DNA of 6,159 nucleotides from assembly GCA_021829055.1 (NCBI GenBank), contig JAJZCS010000133.1, positions 1-6,159 on the forward strand, in the 5' to 3' direction. Under the pieces are notes generated by a model that was not told where the DNA came from, did not search any database, and saw nothing but the letters and a program-made list of their open reading frames with translations. Source of the stretch: Pseudomonadota bacterium (GTDB lineage Bacteria > Pseudomonadota > Alphaproteobacteria > Acetobacterales > Acetobacteraceae). The stretch's first letter is position 1; each line of letters opens with the position of its first letter. Positions 1 to 6,159 of this stretch are shown here, piece by piece. Position numbers and translations under genes: made by a program.

Positions 1-2226
1 GATCGGGAACGCTACGAATTCTTGCGCTGGGGGCAGGAGGCTTTCGACAATTTCCGCGTCGTACCGCCCGGAACCGGCATCTGCCATCAGGTGAATCTTG
101 AACATCTCGCACAAGCAGTATGGGTCAGCAGGGAAGATGGGGAACTTTATGCGTATCCGGACAGCGTCTTGGGTACGGATAGCCATACGACCATGATCAA
201 CGGGATGGGCGTACTTGGCTGGGGTGTTGGTGGCATTGAGGCGGAAGCCGCAATGCTCGGGCAGCCCCTCACAATGCTGATCCCCGACGTGATCGGGGTC
301 AAGCTCACGGGCAGACTACGAGATGGAGTCACGGCCACCGATCTTGTGCTCACCGCAACACAGATTTTACGCGCGAAAAACGTGGTTGGAAAATTCGTCG
401 AATTCTACGGCTCAGGCCTCGATCAGTTGCCCCTTGCAGACCGAGCGACAATTGCGAACATGGCACCCGAGTATGGCGCAACCTGCGGTTTTTTTCCGGT
501 TGATGAGGTAACGCTCCGTTACCTGCGGCTTACTGGACGAGACAACCATCATATAGCCCTCATAGAGGCCTATTCGAAAACGCAAGGGCTATGGGGCCAC
601 GATATCGACCCGGTTTTTTCCGATAGCGTGGAATTGGATCTGTCGAAGGTAGAACCCTCGATGGCTGGCCCAAAGAGGCCACAAGATCGCGTCTCTTTGG
701 GCAGGGCACACAAAGCATTTGAAGCCGAGTTGGAGAAGCAACCCGGCATTTCCAAACTGAACTCCGGGCTACGCCCGATCGTTGAAGAAAAAGGATACAG
801 GATCGGGAACGGTGACATTGTAATCGCTGCCATAACATCATGCACGAACACTTCTAACCCGTCGGTTATGGTCGCTGCCGGCCTTGTTGCACGCAAGGCA
901 CGGGCGCTGGGTCTCTTACCAAAGCCGTGGACCAAGACCTCTCTGGCACCCGGCTCCCAGGTGGTGACCGAATATCTCACAAAGTCAGGATTACAGGAAG
1001 ATCTCGACGCACTTGGCTTCCAGACCGTTGGATACGGTTGTACCACCTGCATTGGCAATTCGGGCCCTCTCGATGCTGTCCTTGTCGAGACGATCGAAAC
1101 AAACAGGCTTATTTCTGTTTCCGTATTATCGGGGAATCGTAATTTCGAGGGCCGTGTACACCCCAATGTACGCGCGAATTACCTTGCGTCTCCGCCGCTG
1201 GTCGTGGCCTACGCTTTGCTTGGCACCATCCGCAAGGACATTACGGTAGAAGCTATCGGGACCGCAAGGGGCGGTCAGCCAGTCTATCTCAAGGATATTT
1301 GGCCCACCACGCCGGAAATCGCGGAAATTGTCGAAGCAACGCTGACGCCGGACATGTTCCGAGAGCGTTACAACGATGTGTTTAAGGGCACGAAACAATG
1401 GCAGGCGATCAACGTGGAAAAGAGCTTGAAAACCTACGCCTGGAGCGATGCATCGACGTATGTTCAGCATCCGCCTTACTTCGATGAAATGACCAAGGAT
1501 CCCGCACCGGTCACGAATGTTCTCCGGGCGCGTATCCTCGCAATGCTCGGCGACTCAATCACCACCGACCATATCTCTCCGGCAGGCTCGTTCAGCAAGG
1601 CGACACCTGCCGGGAAATATCTTCAGGAACGACAAATCCTGCCGAAGGATTTTAACTCCTATGGGTCTCGGCGAGGTAACCACGAAATCATGATGCGCGG
1701 AACTTTTGCCAATATCCGGATCCGCAATGAGATGCTCGCCAATGTGGAGGGCGGGTACACGCGGCACTACCCCTCGGGCGACCAAATGACGATTTTCGAT
1801 GCCGCGATGCGTTACAAGCACGAGAGCGTTCCATTGGTTGTTGTCGCTGGCCGCGAATATGGCACCGGTTCATCGCGCGACTGGGCAGCAAAGGGCACAA
1901 TTCTGCTTGGCGTCAAAGCGGTGCTTGCCGAGAGTTTCGAACGCATTCACCGGTCAAACCTAGTTGGTATGGGCGTCCTGCCCCTGGTATTCAAGAACGG
2001 CATGACCCGGACAAGTCTCGGGCTTAAAGGCGACGAGATACTGGACATCCGGGGAATAGAAAAACTTGAACCGCGAATGGACATCGAGGTGCTGGTCCGC
2101 CGCAGCGACGGATCGACCGACACCCTCCCCATGCTGTGCCGGATCGACACCAATGAAGAGGTTGCCTACTATCGCAACGGCGGGATCCTGCATTACGTCC
2201 TCCGCCAAATGGCCAACAGCGCCTGA
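1..2226 (+). CDS. acnA: Aconitate hydratase A (aconitase), 5'-truncated by the window edge
   Basis: This enzyme interconverts citrate and isocitrate via cis-aconitate in the cytosolic TCA and glyoxylate cycles, using a [4Fe-4S] cluster. The frame is open from base 1, where the first codons read [12 protein letters not shown], so the TTG at 22 is an internal leucine codon and not a start. Numbering visible residues from base 1, the cluster ligands are C281 in SCTNTSNP and C347 and C350 in [10 protein letters not shown]; their 66- and 3-residue spacing matches what I recall for E. coli AcnA. The swivelling domain begins near [14 protein letters not shown] (517-530), and the substrate-binding loop [16 protein letters not shown] lies at 617-632. 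About 741 residues are visible and roughly 150 N-terminal residues lie upstream, giving the usual length near 890. No frameshift or missing key residue is seen. The family resembles AcnA/IRP1 rather than AcnB. The next gene is 359 bases away, so this is probably a separate transcription unit. Confidence 0.97.
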   Translation, partial: DRERYEFLRWGQEAFDNFRVVPPGTGICHQVNLEHLAQAVWVSREDGELYAYPDSVLGTDSHTTMINGMGVLGWGVGGIEAEAAMLGQPLTMLIPDVIGVKLTGRLRDGVTATDLVLTATQILRAKNVVGKFVEFYGSGLDQLPLADRATIANMAPEYGATCGFFPVDEVTLRYLRLTGRDNHHIALIEAYSKTQGLWGHDIDPVFSDSVELDLSKVEPSMAGPKRPQDRVSLGRAHKAFEAELEKQPGISKLNSGLRPIVEEKGYRIGNGDIVIAAITSCTNTSNPSVMVAAGLVARKARALGLLPKPWTKTSLAPGSQVVTEYLTKSGLQEDLDALGFQTVGYGCTTCIGNSGPLDAVLVETIETNRLISVSVLSGNRNFEGRVHPNVRANYLASPPLVVAYALLGTIRKDITVEAIGTARGGQPVYLKDIWPTTPEIAEIVEATLTPDMFRERYNDVFKGTKQWQAINVEKSLKTYAWSDASTYVQHPPYFDEMTKDPAPVTNVLRARILAMLGDSITTDHISPAGSFSKATPAGKYLQERQILPKDFNSYGSRRGNHEIMMRGTFANIRIRNEMLANVEGGYTRHYPSGDQMTIFDAAMRYKHESVPLVVVAGREYGTGSSRDWAAKGTILLGVKAVLAESFERIHRSNLVGMGVLPLVFKNGMTRTSLGLKGDEILDIRGIEKLEPRMDIEVLVRRSDGSTDTLPMLCRIDTNEEVAYYRNGGILHYVLRQMANSA

Positions 2227-2232
2227 ACGAGC

Positions 2233-2247
2233 TTTGCTGGCAGCAAA
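2233..2247 (+). terminator. Inverted repeat just after the aconitase stop, weak terminator candidate
   Basis: TTTGCTG and CAGCAAA form a perfect 7-base inverted repeat around a single central G, starting 6 bases after the aconitase stop codon. As RNA it would fold as a 6-bp stem with a 3-base loop. No T-run follows, so it is not a classical intrinsic terminator. It could instead protect the 3' end of the transcript or be chance. A second imperfect repeat (GTACCAT...ATGGGTAC, 2251-2268) follows at once. Confidence 0.25.
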
Positions 2248-2489
2248 TCTGTACCATATCATGGGTACGGGCGGTCGATGGCGTTTCAAACATAACCGCG
2301 TGGTGCCTATGCTGGCGTTCGCGATCGCCAGAGGCATCGGCAATCGTCAAATCTTCTGCGGTACTAAATTTGTCACTTGCACCGACACGAGGATGCCCTT
2401 ATGTGCGCATGCACGCAGCAACGTACGTGCCTCTGCCATCCATCGTCACGGGCGGTTACGCAACGACGTCAAGCGTTCTGGCAACACAG

Positions 2490-2502
2490 GGTGCACTGCA
2501 CC
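2490..2502. repeat. 13-base palindrome GGTGCACTGCACC
   Basis: This perfect inverted repeat has 6-base arms around a central C and lies 84 bases before the decarboxylase start, followed by TATTTT. The size and symmetry would suit a dimeric regulator site. As RNA it gives only a 5-bp stem with a 3-base loop and a poor T-tract, so a terminator reading is weaker. No regulator gene is in the window to pair it with. Confidence 0.25.
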
Positions 2503-2543
2503 TATTTTCGTTGGTCGCTGGTTCGTTCGACCGTTTCGCAACC

Positions 2544-2561
2544 GTCTCGCTGTAGCGAGAC
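2544..2561 (+). promoter_or_regulatory. Leader hairpin upstream of the decarboxylase
   Basis: GTCTCGCT and AGCGAGAC are perfect 8-base complements separated by GT. In RNA this gives a 7-bp GC-rich stem with a TGTA loop, and flanking ACC (2541-2543) can add pairs with GGT across a small bulge. It ends 11 bases before the purine-rich Shine-Dalgarno stretch and 24 bases before the start codon. No T-run follows, so it is not a plain terminator. It may be a 5' leader structure affecting translation or stability, or a DNA operator; the sequence alone cannot decide. Confidence 0.4.
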
Positions 2562-2572
2562 TTCGGGTTTGG

Positions 2573-2583
2573 AAGGGAGAGGG
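2573..2583 (+). promoter_or_regulatory. Ribosome binding site of the decarboxylase
   Basis: The purine-rich stretch AAGGGAGAGGG lies directly upstream of ATG 2586, with the AGGGAG portion about 6 bases from the start codon. It is a strong Shine-Dalgarno match and fixes the start at 2586 over internal alternatives. Confidence 0.7.
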
Positions 2584-2585
2584 CG

Positions 2586-3716
2586 ATGAGCCCGAAACTT
2601 GCTCGTTTTCTTGATTCCGGTGCGTTCAGCACGCCAGCACTAATATGCGACCTCGATCGCGTACGCGACAATTTCAACGCGCTTCAGGCGGCATTTCCGA
2701 GAACGTCAATCTATTACGCTGTCAAGGCAAATCCGGCGGCGCCCATCCTCGATACACTCACGCGACTCGGCTCCAAATTCGACGCAGCGAGCATCGAGGA
2801 AATCCGGTTATGCCTTGCGGCCGGCGCAAGTCCGGCCGAAATCAACTTCGGGAACACGGTCAAAAAGTGCTCGGCAATTTTGGAAGCATGGCACGCTGGT
2901 GTGAATCTGTTTGCCTTTGATTCCCGTGAAGAATTGGACAAGCTGGCCCAGCTGGCCCCAGGAGCCCGTGTATACTGTCGCCTGGCAGTCAGCCAAAGCG
3001 GCGCCGAATGGCCGCTGTCCCGAAAATTCGGCACGGATCCTGTAGACGCGCGTACGCTTCTGGTTGAGGCCGCTGATCGCGGCTTGGTGCCGTACGGACT
3101 TTCCTTTCATGTCGGTAGCCAGCAGACCGGTGTCGGCGCATACCAGGAAGCTATCGGCATCGCAGCAATGGTATTTACGGACCTTCGGTGTCGTGGCATC
3201 GACCTTACGATGCTTAATATCGGCGGTGGATTTCCTGTCCGCTACAGGGAAGACATACCGTCGATGGGCGACTTCGGCGCAGCGGTTACCGATGCGCTAC
3301 GCCAGCATTTCGGCAACGATTGGCCACAACTCATGATTGAGCCGGGGCGTGCCTTGGTGGGCGACGCGGGTGTCATTGTCTCGGAAGTGGTTCTCGCTTG
3401 TAACCGCAGTACAGATGGCGACCGGCGATGGATTTATCTCGATATTGGCCGCTTCGGCGGACTGGCGGAAACAGAGGGCGAAGCCATCCGCTATCGAATT
3501 TCTGCACCTAGCATTGGGGGACCAGATAACAACATGGTAATCGCTGGCCCTACCTGCGATGGCGTCGATGTCCTGTACCGTGAAGCTGCAACCCCGCTGC
3601 CAGAACGCCTTGCCTCAGGTGATCGCGTATTGATTCATGACACTGGAGCCTACGTGACCAGTTACGCCAGCCAAGGATTTAACGGTTTTAATCCTCCCGA
3701 GGAGCACTATCTATAA
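2586..3716 (+). CDS. PLP-dependent ornithine decarboxylase (fold type III, Orn/DAP/Arg decarboxylase 2 family)
   Basis: The predicted reaction is L-ornithine to putrescine plus CO2 in the cytosol, feeding polyamine synthesis. At 376 residues it has the length of short bacterial group IV decarboxylases. The N-terminal alanine-racemase-like barrel has the PLP lysine K47 in YYAVKANP, HVGSQ at 175-179, the phosphate-binding glycine loop GGGFP at 213-217 and EPGR at 252-255. The C-terminal beta domain has GPTCDGVDVLY from 321, with C324 and D325 matching the catalytic Cys-Asp of eukaryotic ornithine decarboxylase, and TGAY at 353-356. The CDGVD form and short length favour ornithine (or mixed lysine/ornithine) over diaminopimelate decarboxylase, which is normally longer with a different substrate arginine pattern. 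Carboxynorspermidine decarboxylase is a more distant relative and fits less well. The start is set by the upstream purine-rich site. It is the first gene of a three-gene + strand run; the hydrolase starts 67 bases after its stop. Confidence 0.9.
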   Translation: MSPKLARFLDSGAFSTPALICDLDRVRDNFNALQAAFPRTSIYYAVKANPAAPILDTLTRLGSKFDAASIEEIRLCLAAGASPAEINFGNTVKKCSAILEAWHAGVNLFAFDSREELDKLAQLAPGARVYCRLAVSQSGAEWPLSRKFGTDPVDARTLLVEAADRGLVPYGLSFHVGSQQTGVGAYQEAIGIAAMVFTDLRCRGIDLTMLNIGGGFPVRYREDIPSMGDFGAAVTDALRQHFGNDWPQLMIEPGRALVGDAGVIVSEVVLACNRSTDGDRRWIYLDIGRFGGLAETEGEAIRYRISAPSIGGPDNNMVIAGPTCDGVDVLYREAATPLPERLASGDRVLIHDTGAYVTSYASQGFNGFNPPEEHYL

Positions 3717-3721
3717 TAGAT
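3709..3721 (+). promoter_or_regulatory. Possible -10 element within a palindrome, upstream of the hydrolase
   Basis: TATAAT at 3712-3717 is a perfect sigma70 -10 hexamer that overlaps the TAA stop of the decarboxylase. It lies inside the inverted repeat ATCTAT-A-ATAGAT. Transcription from it would start about 60 bases before the hydrolase ATG. The -35 position is poor (TTAATC at 3688-3693 with an 18-base spacer), so either the promoter needs an activator or the match is chance in an AT-rich stop region. Confidence 0.3.
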
Positions 3722-3766
3722 TAACGCCATTACCTCTGAGCAAGCGGCTTTTCGGCGTGGCACCAC

Positions 3767-3775
3767 GGGGAGGGA
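3767..3775 (+). promoter_or_regulatory. Ribosome binding site that sets the hydrolase start
   Basis: GGGGAGGGA lies 8 bases before ATG 3784. It lies downstream of the alternative GTG start at 3757, which would add nine residues (VAPRGGNRL) encoded through the binding site itself. This favours ATG 3784 as the true start. Confidence 0.65.
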
Positions 3776-3783
3776 ATCGCCTC

Positions 3784-4506
3784 ATGACAAAGCCTGTTGG
3801 CGTGACAAGCCGCTATGTCGAGATCTTCGCCATAGATGGCTCAGGTTCATTCAAAGCTTTCGTTGCGTCGCCCTCGGCGCTGCCGACTTGTGTGGTTGTG
3901 GTGGTCCAGGAAATTTTCGGCGTTAACAAGTCGTTGTGCGATACCGCGCATAAATTCGCCGAAATGGGTCTTATCGCCGCGGCGCCGGACTTGTTCTGGC
4001 GCCTCGAGCCAGAAGTTGATTTGACCGACCAGACCGAAGCCGAATGGCAAAAAGCCTTCAACCTGATGAAACGTTTTGATGAGGACAGAGGCATCGACGT
4101 CCTTAAGGCGACGGTATCGTTTACCCGCAGAATGACGGGTAGCAATGGCAAGGTAGGAACAGTGGGTGACTGCCTAGGCGGCCGCCTCGCTTTTCTGATG
4201 GCTACATGCTCCGACACCGACGTCAACATTTCCTATTATGGTGTGAAGCTCGATGAACTGCTTGGCGAACTCGGTCAGGCAACACATAAGCTTTTGGTCC
4301 ACATTGCCGGGAAAGACGAATTTATACCGCAAGCCGCCCGCAATGCGGCTATCGCTACCAGCACAGGGAATAAGCATATTGAAACGCATATTTATCCTAA
4401 CGCGCACCATGCATTCTCCCGGCTGAATGGCGTCCACTTTGACCGGCTTTCCGCGACCATTGCCAAGGGCCGTACGGCTGAGGCGCTGGCACAAGCCCCG
4501 CTTTGA
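3784..4506 (+). CDS. Dienelactone hydrolase family protein (alpha/beta hydrolase)
   Basis: This 240-residue cytosolic protein has the length of carboxymethylenebutenolidase-type enzymes, whose founding member hydrolyses dienelactone to maleylacetate in chlorocatechol breakdown. The visible catalytic set is complete: nucleophile C130 in GDCLGG (129-133 core), D178 in AGKDEF, and H209 in NAHHAF. E43 in QEIFGVN is the conserved glutamate that controls the nucleophile in the family. DLFWRLEP near residues 69-76 also fits. There is no signal peptide. An upstream GTG at 3757 is in frame, but the Shine-Dalgarno stretch favours ATG 3784. The gene sits between the decarboxylase and a Tat-exported protein, with no other aromatic-degradation genes, so chloroaromatic catabolism is not supported here. 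The real substrate may be another ester, lactone or thioester. The residue before the nucleophile is Asp, where aromatic residues (Tyr, Phe, Trp) are common. Confidence 0.9.
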   Translation: MTKPVGVTSRYVEIFAIDGSGSFKAFVASPSALPTCVVVVVQEIFGVNKSLCDTAHKFAEMGLIAAAPDLFWRLEPEVDLTDQTEAEWQKAFNLMKRFDEDRGIDVLKATVSFTRRMTGSNGKVGTVGDCLGGRLAFLMATCSDTDVNISYYGVKLDELLGELGQATHKLLVHIAGKDEFIPQAARNAAIATSTGNKHIETHIYPNAHHAFSRLNGVHFDRLSATIAKGRTAEALAQAPL

Positions 4507-4513
4507 ACGCCAT

Positions 4514-5719
4514 ATGTTGCTGTCACGCCGCTCATTTCTTGGCGCAAGTGCCTTGGTATCAACATCCGCCTACGAGGCAACGACGGAGTCATCCAGGTTA
4601 GCGCAACAATGCATCGGTGCGATCTCCGCGCAACTCGACGCAATCGGATCAGGCCCCGCACTACTCGCCAGTTACCCCTCGTTAGGTAATGCCCCAAAAA
4701 ATTTCGTGACCGCGAATGCACATACCGCATACGTGTATGATAATGCATTAGCCGGTTTATCCTTGCTCGCGTTAGGCGACTCCTTGCGGGCAGCCCAAAT
4801 CGCCGATGCACTCGCGTTAGCTCAGGAGCACGACCCTGATTTCACTGATGGACGGCTACGCAACGCGTATCGCGCAGGAACCATCCACGGGGCGATAGCA
4901 CTTCCGGGCTGGTGGGACGGCCGCGCAAAGCGATGGGTAGAAGATCCCTATCAGGTCGGCTCGGAATCGGGACCGATCGCCTGGGCCATCCTATTGTGGA
5001 CAGCGCTCGCCCTGCACGGCGTAAGTTCCAACGTCTATTTCACTGCCGCGAAGCGTGCTGCGCGCTGGATCAACAAAAATCTCATTGCATCAAAAGGGTA
5101 TTACGGAGGGTATTTCGGATTTCCACCAGAACCACAAAAACTGCGTTGGATCAGCACAGAGCAAAATACCGATCTCGCAATTGCATTCCATCGGGTAGGC
5201 ATGATCGCAGAAGCGGCACACAGTGCGCAGTTCGTCCAGACGATGCGTAACCCACATACCGGATTGTTTGCGGCAGGGTTAACGCCAGACGCCCGCTTGA
5301 ACACAATGATAGCTGCTGACGCCAATTTATGGCCCTATCTTGCAGGCCTCACAAATCGGGCCGTCGTCGGCCCAACCATTCGTGATCTTGCATGGCCGCG
5401 TGTGAAGCCAGCCGGAATCGGATTCTCCCTCGCAAGTCAAGGTATTTGGATGGAAGGCACAGGTTTTGCTGCGCTCTCACTTATAAAAGCAGGATACGCA
5501 TCGCAAGGGCAAAACTTCCTCGCGACGATCAGCGCCCAGATGGCACCGGACGGCTATATATTTGCTGCAAGCACGCCCACGCTTTATACAGGCCTTGCGG
5601 TTGGACCCGGGAAAAGTTCTGAAAAGTTTGAATACTATCGCGTTCCCGCCCTTGCTCCCACGGCTTGGGCTGCACTCGCAGCCGATGGTTATAATCCTCT
5701 AGTGCCAAATATCTCTTAA
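4514..5719 (+). CDS. Tat-exported six-hairpin ((alpha/alpha)6) glycosidase-like protein
   Basis: I do not recognise an exact family, but the 401-residue protein looks like an alpha-helical six-hairpin toroid of the kind found in glycoside hydrolases and epimerases. The N-terminus MLLSRRSFLGASALV carries a twin-arginine motif (SRRSFLG, R5-R6) followed by a short hydrophobic stretch, suggesting folded export to the periplasm; the cleavage site near residues 19-22 is not clean. Supporting motifs are YDNALAGLSLLALG (75-88), WWDGRAKRW (133-141), WISTEQNTDLAIAF (212-225, like the STEHN motif of six-hairpin proteins), ADANLWPYLAG (268-278), WMEGTGFAAL (312-321) and EYYRVPALAPTAW (373-385). Start ATG 4514 lies 7 bases after the hydrolase stop and puts the Tat motif at the very N-terminus. 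An in-frame ATG at 4427 would add 29 residues inside the hydrolase gene and bury the signal. Weak Shine-Dalgarno and tight spacing suggest translational coupling. Acidic D/E residues in the motifs could be catalytic, but I cannot assign them or a substrate. Confidence 0.7.
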   Translation: MLLSRRSFLGASALVSTSAYEATTESSRLAQQCIGAISAQLDAIGSGPALLASYPSLGNAPKNFVTANAHTAYVYDNALAGLSLLALGDSLRAAQIADALALAQEHDPDFTDGRLRNAYRAGTIHGAIALPGWWDGRAKRWVEDPYQVGSESGPIAWAILLWTALALHGVSSNVYFTAAKRAARWINKNLIASKGYYGGYFGFPPEPQKLRWISTEQNTDLAIAFHRVGMIAEAAHSAQFVQTMRNPHTGLFAAGLTPDARLNTMIAADANLWPYLAGLTNRAVVGPTIRDLAWPRVKPAGIGFSLASQGIWMEGTGFAALSLIKAGYASQGQNFLATISAQMAPDGYIFAASTPTLYTGLAVGPGKSSEKFEYYRVPALAPTAWAALAADGYNPLVPNIS

Positions 5720-5879
5720 CCCATCTCTCATTGTGCGGTAGACGCTTAGCATGGTTCAGCAATATCACTGACATCTCGACCGCTAGTTTCATCCGCCGAC
5801 AGTACCATGTTAGAATTGAACGAACAGCTATAACCAAATTTTGAGAACCCGACGAACGGCTTATACCAACCCCCTGGAC
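5720..5879. other. Intergenic spacer with probable IS end
   Basis: No gene is supported here. A minus-strand frame runs through this stretch into the 3' end of the Tat-protein gene, but only its first residues resemble a transposase and the rest is non-coding in character. One end of the insertion sequence probably falls between about 5800 and 5880. I could not fix its terminal inverted repeat or the TA target duplication because the other end is outside the window. No clear terminator follows the Tat-protein gene. Confidence 0.4.
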
Positions 5880-6159
5880 ATTGACCCATGCCCATTCTCG
5901 GCTGCCGATTGAGGTTATTCGGTCTGGGTCTCGAGTTTGTTCCATGGGTTACAGCAGTGATCGACGAGGTCTTCGCCATTGAGAAAAACGCGATTGGAAA
6001 GCCAGTTGTCGCGCATGAACTGCCAGATGTTCTCCTGCGGGTTGAGTTCGGGGCACTTCGCCGGCAGCGGCACGATGGTGATGTTGGCCGGCATGACGAG
6101 TTTTGTGGTGAGGTGCCCCAGCCGGCCTGGTCGAGCAGCAGGATGGCATGGCGTCCTGG
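5880..6159 (-). pseudogene. IS630-family transposase, C-terminal fragment with two frameshifts
   Basis: Read on the minus strand from the right edge, GRHAILLLDQAGW (6157-6118) carries the second catalytic Asp (6132-6130). The frame then shifts and continues as HLTTKLVMPANITIVPLP and, further on, CPELNPQENIWQFMRDNW, with the catalytic Glu at 6034-6032, then NRVFLNGEDLVDHCCNPWNKL. That frame stops at 5917-5915, while the expected family ending RITSIGSREWAWVN continues in another frame to about 5880. The DDE motif order, LPP/CPELNP-type loop and C-terminal SIG-REWA segment are typical of IS630/Tc1-mariner-like transposases. Two frame breaks (near 6115-6118 and 5915-5930) mean this copy is very likely inactive unless they are sequencing errors. 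The 5' half lies beyond the window. Confidence 0.85.
5880..6159 (-). mobile_element. IS630-family insertion sequence, partial
   Basis: This is the element that carries the transposase remnant, cut by the right window edge. Its internal end lies somewhere left of 5880, but no terminal inverted repeat can be confirmed with only one end visible. Elements of this family insert at TA dinucleotides. It lies tail-to-tail with the Tat-protein gene and does not interrupt any gene seen here. Confidence 0.65.

Larger units (their letters stand above)
2227..2585. other. Intergenic region, aconitase to decarboxylase
   Basis: I find no convincing gene in these 359 bases. Short open frames cross it, but they have low-complexity, Arg/Cys/His-rich translations that resemble no family and lack a good ribosome binding site. 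It holds several short perfect inverted repeats, listed separately, and must contain the 3' end of the aconitase transcript and probably the promoter and leader of the decarboxylase. No strong -35/-10 pair stands out: TTGCAC at 2377-2382 with TATGTG 17 bases later is only a weak match. It does not resemble a tRNA or a known riboswitch by eye. Confidence 0.6.

Noticed and set aside
22..24. TTG at 22 as the aconitase start codon
   Set aside because: The frame is open to base 1 and the upstream residues DRERYEF match the family, so the gene runs off the left edge and this TTG encodes an internal leucine.
570..1166. 198-codon minus-strand open frame inside aconitase
   Set aside because: It is antisense to a clearly conserved gene, its translation resembles no family, and long antisense frames are common in GC-rich coding DNA.
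2377..2405. TTGCAC...TATGTG as a decarboxylase promoter
   Set aside because: Each hexamer matches the sigma70 consensus at only about three positions. The 17-base spacing alone is not enough support.
2066..2614. 182-codon + strand open frame crossing the aconitase end and the following gap
   Set aside because: It overlaps aconitase in another frame and runs over the decarboxylase start. The translation is rich in Arg, Cys and His without recognisable motifs.
4427..4513. Upstream ATG 4427 as the start of the Tat-exported protein
   Set aside because: It would overlap the hydrolase by 80 bases and move the twin-arginine motif away from the N-terminus. ATG 4514 gives a normal signal peptide.
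4392..4811. 139-codon minus-strand open frame over the hydrolase/Tat-gene junction
   Set aside because: It is antisense to two supported genes and its Arg-rich translation matches nothing I recognise.
5529..5945. 138-codon minus-strand open frame as an intact gene
   Set aside because: Only its first 20 or so residues resemble a transposase C-terminus. The rest runs antisense into the Tat-protein gene and has no family features.
1..6159. CRISPR array, tRNA/rRNA, toxin-antitoxin or defence island
   Set aside because: No regularly spaced repeats, tRNA-like cloverleaf, rRNA segments, small toxin-antitoxin gene pairs or nuclease/helicase genes were seen on reading both strands.

Overview
The window reads as an ordinary metabolic stretch of a Gram-negative bacterial chromosome or large replicon. 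The most likely source is an alphaproteobacterium. That guess rests on the AcnA-type aconitase, the short bacterial fold-III ornithine decarboxylase, the twin-arginine-exported protein and the IS630-type transposase remnant, and no rRNA or other taxonomic marker is present to confirm it. All intact genes lie on the + strand; the only clear minus-strand gene is the broken transposase at the right edge.

Layout. Positions 1-2226 hold the C-terminal five sixths of aconitate hydratase A, open at the left edge, with all three [4Fe-4S] cysteines and the swivelling domain present. Positions 2227-2585 are a 359-base gap without a convincing gene but with several short perfect inverted repeats, the best lying just before the next start codon. 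Three genes follow close together: a PLP-dependent ornithine/diaminopimelate-type decarboxylase, best read as ornithine decarboxylase (2586-3716), a dienelactone-hydrolase family enzyme (3784-4506), and a Tat-exported protein that looks like an (alpha/alpha)6 six-hairpin glycosidase-type protein (4514-5719). The second and third are 7 bases apart and probably translationally coupled. The first and second are 67 bases apart, and a perfect TATAAT inside a small palindrome sits over the decarboxylase stop codon. From 5720 to about 5879 there is nothing recognisable. From about 5880 to the right edge, on the minus strand, lies the C-terminal half of an IS630-family DDE transposase carrying two apparent frameshifts.

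How the genes relate. Aconitase serves the TCA/glyoxylate cycle and the decarboxylase would make putrescine for polyamine synthesis. The hydrolase is a cytosolic alpha/beta hydrolase of unknown substrate. The Tat protein would act outside the cytoplasm, perhaps on a saccharide. No single pathway joining the last three genes is evident. I see no CRISPR array, tRNA, rRNA, toxin-antitoxin pair, phage gene or clear new defence system. The points most worth checking are the decarboxylase-hydrolase-Tat protein cluster, the hairpin in the decarboxylase leader, and the decayed insertion sequence.
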